Notes under the pieces: model-generated
What the model was told of the DNA's origin: nothing
Database searches by the model: none
Seen by the model: the letters and a program-made list of their open reading frames with translations, nothing else
In this document: positions 1-9,316 of the stretch, one piece after another
How positions within the stretch are numbered: position 1 is the stretch's first letter
Layout: each line of letters opens with the position of its first letter
NCBI GenBank assembly: GCA_934047225.1
Contig: OW204011.1
Span: forward strand, 15,946,339 to 16,010,338
Reading direction: 5' to 3'
Length of the DNA: 64,000 bases
Origin: Ypsolopha sequella
Taxonomy: Eukaryota > Arthropoda > Insecta > Lepidoptera > Ypsolophidae
Position numbers and translations under genes: made by a program

Positions 1-464
1 CGTGCGACGTCATCGGGTGAGGGTCCGTCTGACGTATGTTGCTCTCGGCGGCGTGTAGCGAGGTAGTCCTCCATCGCTGCCAAGAGGCCCTCCGTGACGT
101 AGTTACACTCGCGCAGGCGGGCCGTTATGGCCTCGTCGAGCTCTAGCCCACGAACTGGATAGTTGGTCTCGGCGAGTTCGGAGGGAGCGGCGTTTTCCGT
201 GCTTGCGGAGTGTACAAACTCGTGTACTGAGTGCGCTCGGCTGGGGGTCGAAGTCATCGACCCTTGGCTCAGCTGGGCTGGGTCGATCTCGGTGGCCGAC
301 ATCTTTGACGCTTCCGAGGAATGCGACGTCGAGGCGGTCGGAGTCGGCGTGAACTCCGAGGTGTTCATCCTCGACGACGAGGTGGCAGCGTCGGCGGTGT
401 TCAAACCCTCGGGGGTTCGTGAACGCGAACGCGAGCCCTGGGAAGGGCTGTTTTGGCCGCTCAT
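1..464 (-). CDS. Partial gag-like ORF1, cut by the window edge
   Basis: The reverse strand is open from an ATG at 464 to position 1: 154 codons with no stop, so the gene is cut by the window edge. The first ~100 residues are rich in Ser, Thr and Pro and include an early SRSRSR run. A more structured stretch follows near residues 110-140 (LRECNYVTEGLLAAMEDYL). I do not recognise a named domain. Its GC-rich codon use, and its place directly upstream of degenerate Jockey ORF1 copies on the same strand, suggest the N-terminus of a non-LTR retrotransposon ORF1. The CCHC knuckles expected later in such a protein would lie outside the window. A host gene exon cannot be excluded. Confidence 0.5.
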   Translation of the reverse strand, partial: MSGQNSPSQGSRSRSRTPEGLNTADAATSSSRMNTSEFTPTPTASTSHSSEASKMSATEIDPAQLSQGSMTSTPSRAHSVHEFVHSASTENAAPSELAETNYPVRGLELDEAITARLRECNYVTEGLLAAMEDYLATRRREQHTSDGPSPDDVA

Positions 465-878
465 TGTAAGTGAGCGGCGGCTGCGGGGGGGGGGGGGTAC
501 GACGTGCGACCTACGAGACACAGCTCGCGCCTATCCCCATATCCCTTTCCCAGGGGGATAGGGAGGGCACCGTGTCTCGGGCGCTCTAAAAAAGGTATTC
601 CCCTCCGCGCAGCTGAAGCGCGGGCGCTAGTTTGCGAAGAATATTATAGCTCAATATTCGGCAAACACGCAATACTGATAGGTCCGTGCACAACGAGCGT
701 ACAAGCGGTCCTGAGACTCGATTACGGTCTGCTAAGACCCACGTAGGAACTACGTTGCCACCTAGTGTGGATAAATCCGATTGCAGTGCGCGGGGAGCTG
801 TCATTGGCCTTATTGTGCCCGGCTCTTTTCTTGTCTTCAAGCCGTGTTCGAGCGAGAAAATATTCTCGAAATGCGTTA
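465..878 (-). other. Leader-like sequence upstream of the partial ORF1
   Basis: No gene is seen. The stretch holds a run of G (about 486-496) and a short inverted repeat near 530-559 (CCTATCCCC paired with GGGGATAGG). It separates the partial ORF1 at the left edge from the next Jockey ORF1 fragment, so it may be the 5' UTR of the cut element. Function is inferred from position only. Confidence 0.3.
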
Positions 879-1570
879 TCATTCAGCAGTATTTTCAACA
901 GGTACAACGGTGGGAAAGAGGGGCGGTGGTATTTTCATACCTCTCTTCCTCGCCTCTGTCTTAAATTGTGCGCGTCTGCGGTCGTTAGCAGTGTGCGCTT
1001 TTTCGCAGTTGGCACAGGTTGCAGGCTGGTCCCGTGGTCGTGCACAGTCAGCCGCTCTGGCTTCTTGCACCGGACATGTCGTAACGGTCGGTGGCAGGTT
1101 TGAGAAGAGTGTCCGTACATCTGGCATATGTGGCACTGCAGGGGTCTCCTCTGCCCCTCCATCCTTCAAATGTCAATCCCGGCATATATAATAGCTCGTT
1201 AAATCTGTATAACCGGGCTAGTTCCTCTTTAAAGAGGTGTGGCAACTGTACTTAAACATACAGCCTGCTCGTCCTCTTCTTGATGGGATAGCGTTTATGT
1301 TGGTCGTTTCAAAGCCTATCTCGGCATGTGCTTCTTTTATGTCTTGTGGCGGAGCGTCCGCCGGCAGAACTCTTAGCGCCACCTTAGTTGAGAGTTCGTT
1401 ACTTGGGGTGTAACAGTACCAGTCTATGATGGGGTCGTTTGCTCTCGCCTCAGTCAGGTATCTTTGCGTAGTTCTAAAAAATTTTTGAGATGAACCTAAA
1501 ACCGCCCTGGAATGGGCGGGCAGACTTCTTTAAGTGCTCTCCCCAGTTGAACTCTTTAAGTGCCCTCCGG
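879..1570 (-). pseudogene. Degenerate Jockey-like ORF1 (middle part)
   Basis: In several reverse frames this stretch matches the intact ORF1 at 27,174-29,228: the 'TKVAVRGLPADTPP'-type region, the 'KEELARLY..ELLYMPG' segment and the CCHC block ending in RRRGMKIPPPL. The reading frame breaks around 1,060-1,170, where knuckle residues appear in two frames. The 5' and 3' parts of the ORF are missing. In an intact element the protein would coat the element RNA. This copy cannot make it. Confidence 0.75.
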
Positions 1571-2446
1571 TTGGAGGGAGTGGTGGTTGGAGTCGCGCCT
1601 TGCGGTATATCCGCTTGTAGCGCGGAGGTTATGGCAGCCGACGATGTTGAAGGTACGACTGTGGCTGTATCTCGTTCTCACAGTTATTTTGTTGGGCTTC
1701 TTCTCGGTGGAAGGCACTACACTCAAGGTGTTAGCTTGGTAGCGCTGGTCTTCTTCCTTCCTCTTGAGAAGAAGAGTTCTTGCCCTTTCTGGGCACTGGC
1801 ACTCCTCGGTCCGACGGTAGGTTTGCCTCGGCCGGTCTAGCTAACTCAACCGACAGAGAGGGTTGAAAAGAGGTAGATACTGAGAGGGGCCCTGTTGAGG
1901 ACCGTTTGAGGCCCCTTGATGGTGGTTCTTTTTGCGGCTTCCTTGGCAGGGTGCATCTGCGGTCGCCTTGGTGTGCGCCTTACCGCAATTTGTAATTTGT
2001 ACAGGAGGCCGGTTGATCCCGGGGGCGCGGGCAGTCAGTCGCTCTATGCTCCTCCCCACAGCGAACAGGCCGGTGACATGTTTGGGAGAAGTGACCGAAA
2101 GTTTGACAACGGTGGCATTGTGGCGGGCCTCCTCCTTCTGCCGTCCCCTTCTAGAGGCAATTGCCTTCACATTTGCGGTTGTGAAACCAAGCTCTTCCAA
2201 TGCCTTTTGTATCTCTACGGGTGGGGTGTCGGCCGGTAACCCTTTCACCGCCACCTTGGTAGGTAACTCATTGGCGGGTCCAGAACCAGTCAACTTTGGG
2301 GTCGCTGATCCTCGCCTCTGTTAGATATCTTTGGATAGATCGGAATTCCTCTATCGTTTTGGGTAGAAATCTGAACCCGCCTTGGAATGGGCGGGCTGAG
2401 GTTATACACAAATAGGGTGCTCCCAGAGGAGCGAGTTGTTAGAAAG
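1571..2446 (-). pseudogene. Second degenerate Jockey-like ORF1 copy
   Basis: From 1,740 to 2,440 the reverse strand again resembles J ORF1. A piece of the linker after the knuckles (1,740-1,870) comes first in window order. Then come the knuckle region and the region before it, with 'ELPTKVAVKGLPADTPP' near 2,250. An open stretch of 150 codons (1,841-2,293) switches frame after 'ASRRGRQKEEARH', and the cysteines are lost or out of frame. 1,571-1,739 resembles the Pro/Thr-rich N-terminal part of another copy. This is therefore a patchwork of at least two truncated elements, all on the reverse strand. Confidence 0.65.
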
Positions 2447-3287
2447 TTTTTTTTTTTTTTTTCTGAAAATATGTTTATTTAAATCCCAAAAAAGAGAATT
2501 TGAGAACACTCAACACTAACACACAGATCCGAAACACTGCATCCGGTACATTGCAATCCGAACACTGCGATCGATGTTACTGTAATCCGATTCGATCCGA
2601 GTCCGAAGTGCAGTCTGGAGTACTGTATTCCAGGCACCGGAGCGTACCGCCTCTCCTGCGGGACGTAGGGGTAATTCGCTTTCCACAGAGGAGGTGGAGG
2701 TGTGGCCACACCGGCAACTTCAAGGCTACAATTGGGGGGGTAGGTCCAACTGGGTACTGTGGGGGCTTGAGTCGAGCCTTGTGGCATACCCGCTTGTGGT
2801 GCGGGGGGTACAGCAGCCGATGATGTTGATGGCTGGGGAATGGTGTTGACTGTAGGACACGCTACGGCCGCGGTGGGTGTCGCCGGGTGGGGCCATACTT
2901 GGGATACTGGGGTATTCCTTATGGGCGAGAGGAAGATAGAACGATCTCCCTGTGATTGTAGTGTCGCAGGTGCGTTCTCCTCTTCCTCTTGGGCGTCCTG
3001 GAAGAGTCCAGGATTGACGAACCCTTCCAGGCTGTCAGCACGTCTAGGTGGTGCTCCGTTTCGAGGTGGTGAGGGGGACTTGGGTCGTCCGTACCTCAGT
3101 GGTGTGGGCTGTTCTGGTGAGATTGAAATATCGGAGTCTGAGGACGAGCGGCGCGCCAGATTGCGCCTTTTCTCCTCCTCGCTCCGTATCTCTGGCGATG
3201 ATAACGCCCTTTTGGTGGGGCGGGTTGTGTTCTCAAGGTCATCTTGAGGGCCAGTAACGATCTCAGCATCCTGCTGCTGGGGGAATC
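2447..3287 (-). pseudogene. Jockey-like ORF1 N-terminus fused to a 5' UTR piece
   Basis: An open frame of 271 codons (2,479-3,294) begins like the N-terminal region of J ORF1, with the shared blocks TKRALSSPE, RSEEEKRRNLARRSSS, PKSPSPPRNGAP and RRADSLEGFV. After about 200 residues it runs into sequence that matches the non-coding 5' leader at 29,480-29,640, so the last ~70 residues are not original protein. A 16-nt T run at 2,447-2,462 reads as poly(A) on the element strand. The order (ORF1 N-terminus, then a 5' leader) shows a junction of two truncated copies. The join with the BEL/Pao remnant lies near 3,287. Confidence 0.65.
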
Positions 3288-3650
3288 TTGTCACCGAGCA
3301 GTGACTTGATTAGGTCCGGGCCGGTGAGTAGGTGACTATTGAGGCAGTGACCCTTTGTGGTGGCCGCCGCGTCGTGTACTGTTCTCATCTTGTCCAGTTT
3401 CATAGGATTGAAAACCGGAAAATGCGGCAGGTACCATGTGCGATCTTGTGTTTTTTCTGTGGGTGCCGGCTCTGCGTATCCTTTCTGTATAAGTGCTTTC
3501 ATATGTTCACCATATTTTTGTTTTTGTCTCTGTCGATGCGTTTCTCTGTCGAAATTAAGCGCCGTAGAGCGTTGTCGTAGTTGCTGGGTAACTTGACGTC
3601 TGCGTGCTTCCGGTGTTCCGGTTTAGCCGTCATCGGAGGAATATTTCTAG
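3288..3650 (-). pseudogene. BEL/Pao pol fragment (start of reverse transcriptase)
   Basis: Reverse-strand translation gives the typical opening of a BEL/Pao reverse transcriptase. A segment reading KLPSNYDNALRRL lies near 3,560-3,600. After a frame change come KALIQKGYAEPA, WYLPHFPVFNPMK and HLLTGPDLIKSLLG. The palm with its catalytic aspartates is missing, because the sequence stops at the junction with Jockey ORF1 near 3,287. The fragment continues the gag/protease remnant at 4,308-5,605, from which it is separated by an insertion. Confidence 0.7.
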
Positions 3651-4307
3651 GTAGATATAATTTGAGGGTAGAAGAAAAATATAATTTAGTTACCGATATT
3701 ACAATTTTTAATAAAAAGGTCTACAAAAAATAGAATAGGCCGGAGAACCGGGTCGTGAGTATGGTAAAATACATTTGCCTAATAGAATTATGCCAGTTCT
3801 ATAAAATACCACTCTCCTGGTAGTCTGTCTTCGGAAGTGAGAAGTCTGGATTCCACAGGCTGAGGTCGCAAGTGAGAAGTCTGGAGTCCACAGGCTGAGG
3901 TCGGAAGTGAGAAGTCTGTATTCCACAGGCTGAAGTCGGAAGTGAGAAGTCTGGATTCCACAGGCTGTCTTTGGAAGTGAGAAGTCTGGAGGCAGCTCTC
4001 CAGAGTCACGGAATCCGTAGCGTTCCGGTAGGAAAAAGCAGCACTTTATATATTAGTTTTAGTGTAAATAGTCCACGTAGGATATTTCAAATAACAATAT
4101 AAAATGTTGATATTAGATAATCAGGCAAGCGTCGTAGTTAGTCGCTCAACAATCAGCCAGGAGTGATCGCCGCTCCGGTAAGCTACCGGCGATCTCCCCG
4201 TCAAAACCGGTTACGCTCGGTTCTATCGCCGTCGAGTCGTATCTACTAATAAAGTGAGATCTGTTTCTCGCGCGGTATATCTCGTAGATCAATATTTATA
4301 ATATTTA
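3651..4307. other. Non-coding insertion splitting the BEL/Pao remnant
   Basis: The BEL/Pao pol sequence breaks off near 4,335 and resumes near 3,650. The stretch between has no gene. It contains a 35-bp minisatellite (3,832-3,995) and GC-rich sequence with short complementary blocks (4,165-4,215). The exact ends and the class of the inserted DNA are unclear. No target duplication was found. Confidence 0.5.
3832..3995. repeat. 35-bp minisatellite, about 5 units
   Basis: The core GAAGTGAGAAGTCTGG..TCCACAGGCTG recurs with starts at about 3,832, 3,867, 3,902, 3,937 and 3,972, a period of 35 bp. Units differ by one to three bases, and the last one is partial. Confidence 0.9.
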
Positions 4308-4964
4308 TTAATATAGGTGATTGATTTGTTTTAACGTCAGCGTTACAGGAGCTTCATAGCGACCATTCTCTGTCTCTTTTGTGCACGCTTCTAAGAGTTG
4401 GAGCGCGCGCCTTTCTGGGTCGCTTGCGGGCTTCTTAGGTTCGATGTCTATCGAGTCCAGCGCGAAGTAATGCTTCAGTTGTTCATCCATCTTTTGTTCT
4501 GTAGTTTCTATCTCTTCTGTTATGTCGGCCAGGTGATGAACGAAGTTTACTCGGCTGCCTATAGTGCGTGTGTCGGCTCCGTGTAGGACCCAGCCCAGTG
4601 GTGTTCGCGACGCAACGAGTTGATGTGGGTTGCCTCTCCTCGTCTCTGTTGCTAGGAGGAGATGCCAGTTGTCTTGTCCAATAATGATTGTAGGTTTGGC
4701 GTCTTCATAGACGAGATGTTTCTCTATGTCGCGCAGATGTTTGCTGCCCTATACGTGTTGCTCTTCAATTGTTTGCGACGATAGTTTGAGGTCTTCTATA
4801 GTGCGTGCTTGTATTTTCATTGGTCGGTCTTGTGACGAGCCCAATAGTATCTTGGAGTCTGATATGGTTTCCAGGTGTAGTGGGTCGCACGGTCCCGTAC
4901 CGCCAATCTGCTCTGCGACGTGCTCGTTGATCAAGGTGACGGTAGAGCCGTCTTCCAGTAGCAC
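4308..4964 (-). pseudogene. BEL/Pao protease and pol linker remnant
   Basis: The reverse strand encodes a retropepsin-like segment (4,749-4,964) with LLEDGSTVTLI and later ILLGSSQDRP. BEL/Pao proteases usually read D-[AS/GS]-T there, so the catalytic Asp is present. Downstream, 4,308-4,490 encodes the linker that precedes BEL/Pao RT (FALDSIDIEPKK ... ENGRYEAP). Frames between the parts are shifted and no continuous pol remains. In an intact element the protease would release Gag and Pol parts. Here it is a relic. Confidence 0.65.
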
Positions 4965-5605
4965 GTACGTGTGTAGTTGTCCGCTGGGGCCGGAGACTCG
5001 TCCTGGTATAATTTTCAGATATGCGCATCGTTTGCGGCTGGCGTGGGTAGATGTTACTATCTCCTTGTTTTCTGTATTTGTCTGTTCTTGCTTGGGTATG
5101 AAGTGTGTAGCATAGGATGATGACTACGTTCGCAGCCGTCCTCATCGCACTTTCGCCTCGGGCATCTGTGTGTACTGTTTCTATAGTGCAGGCATCTGTA
5201 GCATAGACGGTTCTTCTTTGCTATGTTCCATCTTTCGTCGGCGCTAGCTTGTTTGAAAGATTCGCATTCTATTTCTTTGTGATCCTTCCGTTCGCAGATA
5301 GTGCATGGGTACTTATTCGTTCGTTCTTCGTGGGCGCGTTGTACTTTTCTATGATTCTGTGGCGCCGTGCCGTCCTCTGTGATTTGCTCGGGCGGTGTGA
5401 ATTTGCTGCATCTGTCTGCTTCTCTGTCCATGAAGTTGCTAAATTGACGTAGGTCGGAGTCCATATTCTGCAGCGTAGTCGAACCAGCGATAGCGGGGTG
5501 CAGGTGTGTTTTTCTATGACGTTCTTCATGGTCTCTGGGCTGGCTAAGTAGTGCGCCTTCCCAAGGTACCGTAGTGTAGCAACGCAGTTCTTCGTCTTGT
5601 TAGAG
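4965..5605 (-). pseudogene. BEL/Pao gag remnant with zinc knuckles
   Basis: A 135-codon open stretch (5,057-5,464) contains CTICERKDHKEIEC and CYRCLHYRNSTHRCPRRKC, followed by HHPMLH. This cysteine/histidine pattern is characteristic of the C-terminal Gag of BEL/Pao elements, where it binds RNA. The upstream part (5,465-5,605) reads in a different frame, so the gag is frameshifted. It is cut at about 5,605 by another Jockey ORF1 fragment. Confidence 0.7.
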
Positions 5606-5960
5606 ACAGCCAGGGCGCCCTCTCCTGGCTGGGATCGCCTTCGCAAGCGTTGCTTCAAAGCCGAGCGCAGCGAGAGCTTTAATGTCGTCCGGGGGCGTGT
5701 CGGCTGGCAATCCTCTTATTGCCACCTTCGTAGGGATGTCTGTGCTTGGCCTGAAGCAGTACCAGGATACTTGCGGGTCCTGGCTCCTCGCCTCGGTTAA
5801 GTTGGTGCAGAGTGGGAGAGACGGGTTAGGGACATTTTTAGAAATTAAAAAGAACTTGTAGGGGGGTTCAAGCAATGCAGAGAGCAGGGTAACCAGAATG
5901 TTATTAAATCGCGAAGAGCCGTGCTTACCCTCCGCGGGCATTATAACCATAGAGTTGGTA
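5606..5960 (-). pseudogene. Jockey-like ORF1 fragment, third subfamily
   Basis: The reverse strand reads PTKVAIRGLPADTPP ... AKAIPARRGRPGCL, followed by a stop. This matches the region just before the knuckles in J ORF1, with clear divergence. Only ~115 residues remain, flanked by the BEL/Pao gag on one side and an ORF2 start on the other. Confidence 0.65.
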
Positions 5961-5984
5961 TGGCCATGGGAAGGTTGGTGGGGT

Positions 5985-6254
5985 CTAACTCTTCGTGTAC
6001 GATATCTCTCCTAACCAGCACCGCGGTCCCACGGTAAGGTAGGTGGGGCGGAACAGGAGAGATTTCATCCCGACGGTACCCAAGTAGTTAGGTACGCGGA
6101 GCTGCTGAGACGGAGCTAGTTTCGTTTCGCCCAGGAGGATGATGTGTGCATCTTGCGACTGGGCGAGAGTTCGGAGGTCTGCCTGCTTCCTTGAGACGCT
6201 TCCCGGGTTCCAGTATATCACCCTCTTCTTCTTCTTAAGTGCCCCTTGGGGCAT
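5985..6254 (-). pseudogene. Start of Jockey-like ORF2 (endonuclease N-terminus)
   Basis: The fragment starts MPQGALKKKKRVIYWNPGSV and carries the endonuclease motif LLGETKLAP, as in the intact ORF2 at 16,227-18,977. It loses frame after about 55 residues and ends at 5,985, so only the first catalytic Asn/Glu region of the APE-type endonuclease survives. The extra KKKK and the sequence differences mark a subfamily distinct from J. Confidence 0.7.
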
Positions 6255-7014
6255 TGAATGATAAGACTAGAGCCATTCCCTTGAGGGTCACTAGGGCGAC
6301 ATCCTGAGCGGAGCCTGCGGTGACGGAATTCGTAAGAGCTACGATGAAGTCAATCATAGCAGCTTCTTGGTCTTCACGCAGGTTCCTTACGACCGCGTGG
6401 AGGGCGTCTAGGGCCTCGCTGAACCTTGGAAGAGCGGCGAGGGCGAGAGATATGCATGTACTCGCTGGTGTGAGCGAGACAGGGCGAGCAGCGGGGGTGC
6501 GGGGCGGGAGGGACGATTTTGCTTGCTATTTTGTAAGCTTTGTCTCTCTCACCGCTGTGGGCGGGACTGCGGTCGAGCTTGCGGTTGCCTCGCTCAACCC
6601 AGCGCTAGTTGTCACTGTTGGTTTTCTTACTTCAGTTTTCTTCCTTCTCCGTTTTCTCTTCCTTTTTCCCTTAACAGGTGCAGGTGCGCCTCTGTCGGTC
6701 GGAACGTTAGCTGCTGCCGGTCTGGCCAGCTCAACAGACAGCGAGGGCTGAAAAGAAGGGGGTTATTGTGGTGGGGGGAGGGGTTGCCTCCTCATCCATT
6801 TTATGGGAAAGTGTCTATTTCACTGTATAGTCATAGACACACAACACGGGTTATCTAATCAAAGGTTGCTACCTGAGAGCGAACTGATTGCGCTCGACGG
6901 CGCCAACACTTTCACAGCACAACACAACACAAAGAGCAACCAAAATGCACTTGGTTACTATATAATGTCTTACAAAATATTCAACTTATAACAACAAAAT
7001 GAGCGTAATCTATC
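6255..7014 (-). pseudogene. Jockey-like ORF1 C-terminus joined to 5' end (internally deleted)
   Basis: 6,255-6,770 corresponds to the last ~170 codons of ORF1 on the reverse strand (compare 27,174-27,760), including the region of reverse-strand CTGGCC/AGCTCAACAGACAG near 6,720-6,740. From about 6,771 it jumps to the ORF1 start (GGGGGAGG-rich poly-Pro codons, then the leader TGTCTATTTCACTGTA). It continues into 5' leader sequence to about 6,965 (TGCACTTGGTTACTAT, shared with 29,430-29,450). The middle of ORF1 is deleted. Confidence 0.6.
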
Positions 7015-8015
7015 CTAGTATATACTGGTTGCGCATTTTACGATGAAGCTGCGGATTTTGGGGCCAAATTTCTTATTGAAAATCCGTGTATACCTATAAT
7101 GGGAGTTGAACTGACAGCAATTAATGAAGCAGCACACTACATAGAGTCAACACCATACGATAAAATTGTATTCTTTACAGATTCTAAGAGTAGTCTACAA
7201 CATTTGTTAAGAAGTGCTAAGGGCGGTAGTGTCGGTAGAAACGAAGCTTACCTCATTATTAAATGTATCTATAGATTGGTACGTAACGGGGTTGAAGTTC
7301 GTCTACAATGGATTCCTTCACACGTGGGCGTCAGGGGTAATGAGATAGCAGACTCACTTACACCCAAAGCTCTACAGAACGGCATACCTCTCGACATCGT
7401 ACTGCACTATACTGATCATCTTTCAAAAATTAAAAACGACAATTATATAAAATTTAAATCCTATTTTAATGAGTGCTCTCAAAACAAGGGCATCTGGTAC
7501 AGGACCATTGTAGAAGAACCACCTCGCGTACCTTGGTTCGCCTCAAGAAACCCTAAACAGAAAATATCTAGTTATATGCTCCCGAACTCGAACTTACCAC
7601 ATCCCACTTAACAAGTTTAACTTGATCATGAACAAAAGAGACGTTCCAAACTGTACACGATGTGAGAGAGAAGAGGACCTCCTACACTTAGTCTTCGAGT
7701 GTAAGATCAACGAACAATGTAGGTTGGATTTCTTAAATGAAACTCGGTGCTCTACTGGCGATTTTCTCTTCTTTCTCCATCAAATCTTAAGTTCAGGGAT
7801 CACGGCTGAATATAGTGATAGATTTGTAAGTTTCATAATAGACTTACTGAACCTTACATCTGAATATTATAAAAATACTCATAGTACTCATAGTCCCAAC
7901 TGTTTAACACATCATCATAACATCTAAAGTTTAATCATTGTAATTATTTTTAAGCCGAATTAATCTTAAGTATGGCTTATAAAATAAATAAGATAAAAAA
8001 AAAACTAGTATATAC
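7015..8015 (+). mobile_element. 5'-truncated non-LTR element with RNase H, 11-bp TSD
   Basis: The 11-bp sequence CTAGTATATAC occurs at 7,015-7,025 and again at 8,005-8,015, enclosing 979 bp that end in an A-rich tail (...ATAAGATAAAAAAAAAA). This is the classic signature of target-primed insertion of a 5'-truncated element. It is the only non-LTR insertion on the forward strand in the first 30 kb, and it interrupts the Jockey 5' fragment at 6,771-7,014 and what follows. Confidence 0.9.
7027..7927 (+). pseudogene. RNase H and C-terminal zinc region of an I/R1-type ORF2
   Basis: The frame is open from the truncation point. It reads an RNase H domain (MGVELTAINEA, IVFFTDSKSSL, LQWIPSHVGVRGNEIADSL), which has the Glu, Asp and terminal Asp typical of the fold. 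A stop (TAA at about 7,609) follows. The same type of sequence then continues to 7,927 and includes C..C...EEDLLHLVFEC, the C-terminal zinc segment seen in I/R1/LOA-type ORF2 proteins. Endonuclease and RT are absent. RNase H would degrade the RNA of the RNA:DNA hybrid; this copy is dead. Confidence 0.75.
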
Positions 8016-8064
8016 ATATGTAGGTATCTATAGTCGCGAGCGGGTTGTTTTCTATTCTGTCTCG

Positions 8065-8919
8065 CACAGTTAGTGATCGCGAAACGAGTCTCCAGTATGA
8101 ATTCGAGTGGTTGATTAAACTAGACCTTATAATTAACTTTTAAATTGGTCCAAAAACGAAACGTTCTATTGTTCTAAGACGTAAACATCCGAAAAAAGGA
8201 GAGTGGCATTCTATTTAGCCTTACTTGCAGCTAATTCGGCTCTAATGAAAACCAACTACAGTTCGGGCCAGTACAAAAGGCTTGCGTGAAGTTAGACAGA
8301 GATGATGTCGCAGTCACACATTCTCGGACGAGGGAGGGGTTTACGGGAGCTTTCTGTACTCGAGAACCGAATGGAGACCTTGAACCTATCCTTAATGACA
8401 ACGGTGAGCAATGAGTTCGTCTCCTGCATGAAGATTTTTAGGAAAATCAATTGCGAAGCTTAAAAAAACAGTATTGCACAATTATTTTTTCGATATCTCA
8501 AAACTTACGAAGTATTGGCAATCGAAGTGAACTTAGGGGTCCTTTCTCCGGATTTGTAACAAAATACCATTAAGAAATAATTATAAAATGCAACTTTTAA
8601 CTGCCTGCTGTGACGTCATCGTACACAACGGCGTACTAACTGATAAATATATAAGTGCTTCATAACTTCGGTAATAATATTAATTTTTCTAAAATTCTTA
8701 TGTAGTGCTTTGCTTTCCCTAATTGATCAGTTACCATAAAAATATATTGATATTTCAGTACAGGAGACGAGCTGATTAGGCAAGAATCTAAATTGTAATT
8801 TGTACCCATAGAGGAAAATCTATGTTTGTACCTTATTTATTTGCCAAATCACATAATGGTACAAGCTTAATGTACGCATAATAAAATAAGTTATTTACAT
8901 AGTCAAGTGAAATATGTGT
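8065..8919. other. AT-rich non-coding sequence
   Basis: No gene or recognisable element is seen. The stretch contains only short ORF shadows. It is repeated at 19,259-20,112. Confidence 0.6.
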
Positions 8920-9316
8920 AATATTTATAACTTTAGCTGTATTAGCTTTTTATTTGTAGTTTTAGCAATTATATGATAATGCGCCAAGTGACCAGCGCAC
9001 ACTATGGACCCGGACTCAACAGACAGCACTGACAGACTTGACCAACTGACCCAATCAGCAAGTACTCCCCTCCAAACTGTTTTTTTTTTATTTTACCACC
9101 TTTCTGTCATAATTTTTTTTATTTAAATAGTTCCTATCATAACCTTTTCAGACTGTATCAACTTGTTTTCATATATATTTTTTATCATTTTTACCTGTCA
9201 ACCACTCGACTGATGACGGCCTCACTGATGAGGCCGAAATATATCGAAAATATAAAGTTTATTAATTTTTTTATTATTATCATATAATTGCTAAAACTAC
9301 AAATAATATTTATAAC
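8920..9316. mobile_element. Short hairpin element with hammerhead-like core
   Basis: The 12-bp AATATTTATAAC occurs at 8,920-8,931 and 9,305-9,316 as a probable target duplication. Inside, a perfect 29-bp inverted repeat (8,952-8,980 with 9,276-9,304) flanks ~295 bp. At 9,210-9,239 lies CTGATGA, then a stem GGCCTC/GAGGCC, then GAAA, an arrangement resembling the hammerhead ribozyme core. One extra C sits between CTGATGA and the stem. I found no good stem III, so activity is doubtful. Penelope-like elements and their short derivatives are known to combine such features. Repeated at 20,113-20,509. Confidence 0.5.

Noticed and set aside
163..561. 132-codon forward frame
   Set aside because: It is the antisense shadow of the longer reverse-strand open frame that reaches the window edge. 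It has no recognisable domain.
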